Assembly: GCA_044464485.1 (NCBI GenBank) | Contig: JBIQLG010000007.1 | Span: 1-64,000, forward strand | Origin: Terrimesophilobacter sp044464485 | GTDB lineage: Bacteria > Actinomycetota > Actinomycetes > Actinomycetales > Microbacteriaceae | Reading direction: 5' to 3' | DNA length: 64,000 nucleotides | Shown: piece after piece, positions 59,576-64,000 of the stretch | Numbering within the stretch: the stretch's first letter is position 1 | Layout: every line of letters begins with the position of its first letter | Program-made: the position numbers and the translations under genes | Notes under the pieces: model-generated | What the model saw: only the letters and a program-made list of their open reading frames with translations | The model's database searches: none | Told to the model about the DNA's origin: nothing

Positions 59576-60367
59576 TCAGGAATAACGAAAGCCGAGTTCC
59601 GACGGATAATCGCCCAGCGCGGTGAGCTGAGCGGCAGCATCCCGCAAATGCGACATCGCGAGCGCGAGTGGTCTCCCGCCGAAACTCACACGGCAAACCC
59701 CGAGCTCGGCAAGGCGTGTCAGCGGAATCGAGGTCGCGCCGGAGATCACTGAGAGCGGACCATCGAGTTCGTCCACCGCACGTTTCACCTTGTCTTCCGT
59801 GTCAAGCCCGAACATGAAGATCACATCGGCGCCAGCCGCCAGGTACGCGTTTGCGCGCTCGCGGGCTTCCGCCCATTCACCGCCGCCGATGAGGGTGTCG
59901 ACACGCGCATTGATCACTATCGGCACATCCGCGGAATCCCCCGCCGACCTGGCGGCAGATACGCGCGCCGACGCGGTGCGGATGTCGTACAGCCCGTCTT
60001 TCGGCGAATGGATGCTGTCCTCGAGGTTCAGCCCGGCCGCCCCCGCCTCAATCAGCCGAGCGACACTGCGTTCGACGTCGGACGCGGTCTCACCGTATCC
60101 CTTCTCGAAGTCGACGGTCACGGGCAGGTTGACCGCGTCGATGATGATGCGCGCGGCAGCCAGGGCGCCGTCGAGCCCGAGCCCGCCGCCATCCGCAACA
60201 CCGTGCGCGTCGCTGATGGAGTGGCTCGCGGTAGCGAGAGCTTTCACGCCGGGCGCGGCCGCGACGACCTTCGCGCTCACGGCATCCCACACGTTTACAA
60301 GGATGAGCGGATCGCCAGGAACGTGCAGTGATCGCAGAAGCTCAGCTTTCGCGGAGGTAGAGGTCAT
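59576..60367 (-). CDS. Isocitrate lyase / PEP mutase family protein
   Basis: 263 residues: LVNVWDAVSAKVV, TVDFEKGYG and AAGLNLEDSIH are the family's metal- and substrate-binding segments in a TIM barrel. It lacks the KKCGH signature of true isocitrate lyase, so a carboxyphosphonoenolpyruvate- or oxaloacetate-type activity is possible. It lies 17 bp downstream of idi's ATG on the same strand but is transcribed first. Confidence 0.8.
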   Translation of the reverse strand: MTSTSAKAELLRSLHVPGDPLILVNVWDAVSAKVVAAAPGVKALATASHSISDAHGVADGGGLGLDGALAAARIIIDAVNLPVTVDFEKGYGETASDVERSVARLIEAGAAGLNLEDSIHSPKDGLYDIRTASARVSAARSAGDSADVPIVINARVDTLIGGGEWAEARERANAYLAAGADVIFMFGLDTEDKVKRAVDELDGPLSVISGATSIPLTRLAELGVCRVSFGGRPLALAMSHLRDAAAQLTALGDYPSELGFRYS

Positions 60368-60442
60368 CTCTCTATTCTGCGCCGAATTGACGGCCGCCGT
60401 CCGTGCTCCAACACATCCAACACGCTCAACACCTTGGTGGGA

Positions 60443-61879
60443 TCAGTTGAGCGTGCGCTGCGGGCGCCCGCCCGCCTTCACGAAGTACATGAACACGAGC
60501 CCCATAATGAGCACGACCATGATTCCGAGGATTCCCCAGTAGGTTGCGCCGAGTATGGCGATGAAGACGGCCCACAGCGTGGAAGACAGGAAGCTGGCTG
60601 CGCGTCCGGTCGTGGCGTAAAGTCCGAAGATTTCGCCTTCCTTGCCGACGGGCGTCACGCGCGCCAGCAGGGACCGACTCGCCGCCTGCGCGGGCCCGAC
60701 AAATACCGTGAGCAGGAGACCACCGATCCAGAACGCCGTTTTGCCGGAGTCGTGCAGGAAGAACACGGCCATTCCGGAAACAACCAGGCCGCCCAGGGCC
60801 GTGAGGATGACCGTGCGCGGTCCGAATCGGTCATCGAGTCTCCCGGCGAGAATCGTGCTCACGCCGGCAATGAGGTTCGCAGCGATGCCGAAGGCGACGA
60901 CTTCGAGGAAACTGAAGTGGAACACCGCTTTGGCGATGACCGCGCCGAAGAGGAACACCCCGGCGAGGCCGTCCCGATAGACGGCGCTCGCGAGCAGGAA
61001 CCAGAATGTCGGCCGATATTCGCGGAACAGTCGAGCGATGTCCTTGCCGAGGATGACGTAGCTCTCGATGATGTTCGCCTTTTGAACGCCCCGAGGCTCA
61101 CTGAGCTCTGGCACGTTGAGAATGAACGGGATGACGAAGACGATCGTCCAGATGGCGCAACCGAGGGCGACGACCCGGAATGGCAGTCCATCGTCTTCGG
61201 GAAGGCCGAACCAGTCGGCCGAGTACGCGACGATCACGATGACGAGCGCGATGATGCCGCCGATGTAGCCGAAGCCCCAACCGAGGCCGCTCACTTTTCC
61301 GACCGTCTTGGGCGTCGAGACCTGCACGAGCATCGCGTTGTAGTTGACGCCGGCCAGTTCGCTGAAGACGGTGGCTATCGCGATGAGCGTTACCCCCAAA
61401 ACAAAGTAGGTTGCCGAACCTTGCACGAAGAACAGCAGGCCCGTGCACACGGTGAGCCCCGCCGTGTAGATCAGCAACCACAGTTTGCGCTTGCCCGCGG
61501 CATCCGCTCGCTGGGCGAGCACCGGTGCGAGCAGAGCAATGGCAACGCCCGCGATGGCGGTCGCAAACCCGAGCCCGCTCGTAAGGTCCGCGATCGCACG
61601 TTCCTTGATCGGATCCGAGTCGTCGAGCACGGCGATCGCCGGATCGATGAACGTGTCGGTCGTGAGGTAGAGCGCGGTGAAGACGAAAGTCACAATGACC
61701 GAGTTGAACGGTTGCGTAGCCCAGTCCCACAGCGCCCAGGAGACGATCTGCCGCCGAGGTATCACCCGACCTTCCTGCAAGTCCAGGCCGACCGCGGCGA
61801 TGGCGCCGGTGTGAGCTACCGTGGGAACTTTTCGTGAGGTGGAGCCTGCGACGTCATTGTCGGGTGTCTCGTTCGTCAT
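60443..61879 (-). CDS. MFS transporter (Atg22/UMF1-like)
   Basis: 478 residues with about 12 helices. The N-terminus has the UMF1-type SWALWDWATQPFNSVIVTFVF segment, then loops with DAAGKRK and RLDDRFGPR (MFS motif A-like). It begins with a polar 40-residue N-terminus. Substrate unknown; yeast Atg22 homologues export amino acids, but bacterial roles differ. Divergent from dnaK. Confidence 0.82.
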   Translation of the reverse strand: MTNETPDNDVAGSTSRKVPTVAHTGAIAAVGLDLQEGRVIPRRQIVSWALWDWATQPFNSVIVTFVFTALYLTTDTFIDPAIAVLDDSDPIKERAIADLTSGLGFATAIAGVAIALLAPVLAQRADAAGKRKLWLLIYTAGLTVCTGLLFFVQGSATYFVLGVTLIAIATVFSELAGVNYNAMLVQVSTPKTVGKVSGLGWGFGYIGGIIALVIVIVAYSADWFGLPEDDGLPFRVVALGCAIWTIVFVIPFILNVPELSEPRGVQKANIIESYVILGKDIARLFREYRPTFWFLLASAVYRDGLAGVFLFGAVIAKAVFHFSFLEVVAFGIAANLIAGVSTILAGRLDDRFGPRTVILTALGGLVVSGMAVFFLHDSGKTAFWIGGLLLTVFVGPAQAASRSLLARVTPVGKEGEIFGLYATTGRAASFLSSTLWAVFIAILGATYWGILGIMVVLIMGLVFMYFVKAGGRPQRTLN

Positions 61880-61923
61880 GAAGTCAGGGTATCGGTCATT
61901 GACGTTCAGCCATAGTGGTCGTA

Positions 61924-61944
61924 GTTGAGCCGTTCACACTCAAC
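61924..61944. promoter_or_regulatory. Degenerate HAIR-like repeat upstream of dnaK
   Basis: GTTGAGC-N7-ACTCAAC keeps the HAIR spacing of 7 with 3 mismatches to CTTGAGT-N7-ACTCAAG. It lies upstream of the -35, so two HspR dimers might bind. Confidence 0.55.
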
Positions 61945-61959
61945 TTTCAGCAATGTGAC

Positions 61960-62007
61960 TTGACAAAGTTATCCACAGACCGCAAACTTGAGTAGTCCAG
62001 ACTCAAG
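61960..62007 (+). promoter_or_regulatory. dnaK promoter with perfect HAIR operator and an embedded DnaA box
   Basis: TTGACA (61960-61965), a 17-bp spacer and CAAACT (61983-61988) give the promoter. CTTGAGT (61987-61993), N7, ACTCAAG (62001-62007) is a perfect HAIR element, the HspR operator, over the start site. TTATCCACA (61969-61977) in the spacer equals the DnaA box. Confidence 0.88.
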
Positions 62008-62047
62008 TCTGAGATTTTGACTTTTTGTGAGAAGGAGAAAAGAGCGC

Positions 62048-63913
62048 ATGGCTCGAGCAGTAGGAATTGACCTTGGAACGACCAACTCCGTCGTCTCTGT
62101 CTTGGAAGGCGGGGAGCCAACGGTCATCGCCAACGCTGAAGGATTCCGCACGACGCCCTCCGTCGTCGCGTTCACGAAAGACGGTGAAGTTCTCGTCGGA
62201 GAGACCGCGAAGCGGCAGGCCGTCACCAACGTCGACCGAACCATTTCGAGTGTCAAGCGGCACATGGGCACCGACTGGAAAACCGAGATCGACGGCAAGA
62301 AGTACACTCCGCAGGAGATTTCCGCTCGTATCCTCGGCAAGCTCAAGCGCGACGCCGAACAGTACTTGGGCGAGCCGGTGACGGATGCCGTGATCACGGT
62401 TCCCGCGTACTTCAACGACGCCGAACGCCAGGCCACGAAAGAGGCCGGCGAGATCGCGGGCCTCAACGTGCTGCGCATCATCAACGAACCGACGGCCGCC
62501 GCACTCGCGTATGGCCTCGACAAGGGCAAGGAAGACGAACTCATCCTCGTCTTCGACCTCGGCGGCGGAACGTTCGACGTATCCCTGCTCGAAGTGGGCA
62601 AGGACGACGACTTTTCGACGATTCAGGTGCGTTCCACCTCGGGTGACAATCGCCTCGGCGGCGACGACTGGGACCAGCGCATCGTCGACCACCTGATCAA
62701 GCAGTTCAAGGAGACGACCGGCGTGGACGTCTCGAAAGACAAGATCGCCAAGCAGCGACTCAAGGAGGCCGCGGAGCAGGCCAAGAAGGAGCTCAGCTCG
62801 TCGATGAGCACCAACATCCAGCTTCCCTACCTCTCCCTCACCGAGAGCGGCCCGGCGAACCTCGATGAAACGCTCACACGCGCGCAGTTCGAGAAGATGA
62901 CGAGTGACCTGCTCGACCGCACGCGGAAGCCGTTCCAGGACGTCATCAAGGAGGCGGGAATCAAGGTCTCCGAGGTCGCGCACGTCGTGCTCGTCGGCGG
63001 ATCCACGCGTATGCCTGCCGTCGTCGAACTCATCAAGAAGGAGACCGGCGGCAAAGAGCCCAACAAGGGCGTGAACCCGGATGAGGTGGTCGCTGTCGGC
63101 GCCGCGCTCCAGGCCGGCGTTCTCAAGGGCGAGCGCAAGGACGTTCTGCTCATCGACGTCACCCCGCTGAGCCTTGGAATCGAAACCAAGGGCGGCATCA
63201 TGACGAAGCTCATCGAGCGCAACACCGCCATCCCGACCAAGCGGAGCGAAACGTTCACTACGGCGGATGACAACCAGCCGTCGGTGGCCATTCAGGTGTT
63301 CCAGGGCGAGCGTGAGTTCACGAAGGACAACAAGCAGCTCGGAACCTTCGAGCTCACGGGAATCGCACCCGCACCGCGCGGCGTCCCGCAGGTCGAAGTG
63401 ACCTTCGACATCGACGCCAACGGTATCGTGCACGTCTCCGCAAAGGACAAGGGCACCGGCAAGGAGCAGTCGATGACGATCACCGGCGGCTCATCGCTCG
63501 CCAAGGAAGACATCGACCGCATGATCCGCGACGCAGAAGAGCACGCGGCGGAGGACAAAGCCCGTCGCGAAACTGCCGAAATGCGCAACTCGGCGGAACA
63601 GCTCGTATTTTCTACCGAGGGACTGCTCAAGGACAACGACGACAAGCTGTCTGACGATGTGAAGTCCGATGTTCAGGCGGATGTCGACGCGCTGAAGGCT
63701 GCGCTCGCTGGGGAAGACGACGACGCGGTGAGCACCGCGTTCGACAAACTCAACGAGAGCCAGCAGAAGATCGGCGAGGCCCTCTACCAGCAGAGCCAGA
63801 CGGCGGACGCCACGGCTGCGGACTCGGCAACGGGCGAGGAAGCGTCGGCAGATGACGAAGACATTGTCGATGCCGAAGTTGTGGACGACGAGCCTGAAGG
63901 TGGCAAGAAATAG
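62048..63913 (+). CDS. dnaK: Molecular chaperone DnaK (Hsp70)
   Basis: 621 residues: AVGIDLGTTNSVVSVLEGGEP (phosphate loop), DLGGGTFDVSLLE and VVLVGGSTRMPAV complete the actin-like ATPase; the substrate-binding part follows from about 375 (DVTPLSLGIETKGGIMTKLIERN). The C-terminal lid has the acidic tail DDEDIVDAEVVDDE. GAAGGAGAAAAGAG precedes ATG 62048. It is under HspR/HAIR control and followed by grpE. Confidence 0.97.
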   Translation: MARAVGIDLGTTNSVVSVLEGGEPTVIANAEGFRTTPSVVAFTKDGEVLVGETAKRQAVTNVDRTISSVKRHMGTDWKTEIDGKKYTPQEISARILGKLKRDAEQYLGEPVTDAVITVPAYFNDAERQATKEAGEIAGLNVLRIINEPTAAALAYGLDKGKEDELILVFDLGGGTFDVSLLEVGKDDDFSTIQVRSTSGDNRLGGDDWDQRIVDHLIKQFKETTGVDVSKDKIAKQRLKEAAEQAKKELSSSMSTNIQLPYLSLTESGPANLDETLTRAQFEKMTSDLLDRTRKPFQDVIKEAGIKVSEVAHVVLVGGSTRMPAVVELIKKETGGKEPNKGVNPDEVVAVGAALQAGVLKGERKDVLLIDVTPLSLGIETKGGIMTKLIERNTAIPTKRSETFTTADDNQPSVAIQVFQGEREFTKDNKQLGTFELTGIAPAPRGVPQVEVTFDIDANGIVHVSAKDKGTGKEQSMTITGGSSLAKEDIDRMIRDAEEHAAEDKARRETAEMRNSAEQLVFSTEGLLKDNDDKLSDDVKSDVQADVDALKAALAGEDDDAVSTAFDKLNESQQKIGEALYQQSQTADATAADSATGEEASADDEDIVDAEVVDDEPEGGKK

Positions 63914-63915
63914 AG

Positions 63916-64000
63916 ATGACAGCCGAAAAGGACAAGAAGAAGAAGGACACATCGTCCCCGCACACCGGAGATGAGCGCACGTCGGTGGAATCGGCGGGTG
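63916..64000 (+). CDS. grpE: GrpE nucleotide exchange factor, 5' end (runs off the right edge)
   Basis: 28 codons, MTAEKDKKKKDTSSPHTGDE and on to ESAG, the variable charged N-terminus of GrpE, start 2 bp after the dnaK stop. The assignment rests mainly on the conserved dnaK-grpE order, since the exchange-factor domain is outside the window. Confidence 0.8.
   Translation, partial: MTAEKDKKKKDTSSPHTGDERTSVESAG

Noticed and set aside
60434..61837. 467-residue open frame antisense to the MFS transporter
   Set aside because: Charged low-complexity composition (Glu, Arg, Asp), the mirror image of a hydrophobic gene; no start context.
62003..63433. 476-residue open frame antisense to dnaK
   Set aside because: A known type of artefact opposite dnaK genes; the sense frame is unmistakable Hsp70.
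1..64000. CRISPR arrays, insertion sequences, rRNA genes
   Set aside because: No regularly spaced direct repeats, transposase-like proteins, terminal inverted repeats or rRNA sequence seen.

Overview
The window looks like the chromosomal replication-origin flank of a high-GC Actinomycetota, most probably a member of the Microbacteriaceae. This rests on the gene order dnaA / rpmH-rnpA-yidD-yidC-jag-rsmG-parA-parB / trxA-trxB-murJ-DUF6049 / cca / ino1 / rpsF-ssb-rpsR-rplI / dnaB. It is supported by actinobacterial markers: inositol-phosphate synthase, an F420-type LLM enzyme, a mycothiol-type maleylpyruvate isomerase homologue, a Dcd of the bifunctional actinobacterial type, a HAIR (HspR) operator before dnaK and an IdeR/DtxR-like box. 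Genus and species cannot be fixed from the sequence alone.

Layout. 1-6.2 kb: dnaA (5' part only, minus strand), three DnaA-box-like 9-mers, then the rpmH-to-parB block with two parS sites; the second parS contains the predicted parA start codon. 6.2-12.6 kb (minus strand): PLP aminotransferase, thioredoxin, thioredoxin reductase, MurJ flippase and a DUF6049 secreted protein. 12.7-17.2 kb: cca, ino1 and the S6-SSB-S18-L9 operon, which has a 19-bp perfect palindrome in its leader. 17.2-19.1 kb: a 525-bp gene-free region with a DnaA-box cluster, then dnaB. 19.1-26.5 kb: FAD monooxygenase plus TetR, a frameshifted fatty-acid desaturase, two membrane proteins, purB, and a WXG100-like protein followed by a large YxxxD-containing serine hydrolase. 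26.5-33.6 kb: holin-like membrane protein, aminotransferase, a Zur-boxed zinc-uptake operon (SBP-ATPase-permease-Zur), LLM oxidoreductase, the cysteine-free L28-L33-S14 operon and HU. 33.7-39.1 kb: CopD/CtaG-type fusion, membrane protein, PIF1-like helicase, heme oxygenase with an iron box, and a DUF2470 protein. 39.1-60.4 kb: an accessory-looking stretch of small enzymes and regulators. It includes MarR, TetR and AraC regulators beside oxidoreductases, VOC proteins, an ABC exporter with a divergent two-component system, a ParDE toxin-antitoxin pair, tRNA-Gly(CCC), dcd and idi. 60.4-64 kb: MFS transporter and dnaK-grpE under a HAIR operator.

How it fits together. The left third is housekeeping: initiation, segregation, membrane-protein insertion, redox, peptidoglycan precursor flipping, tRNA end repair, ribosome and helicase. 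The middle holds metal homeostasis: zinc uptake under Zur, zinc-independent ribosomal proteins, and iron-regulated heme degradation. The right third is dominated by locally regulated detoxification or stress modules, several with visible palindromic operators between or before the genes. No prophage, insertion sequence, CRISPR array or rRNA operon was seen. The strongest candidates for something undescribed are the ESX-like protein pair at 24.8-26.5 kb and the orphan promoter/operator plus 75-residue protein at 44.2-44.5 kb.
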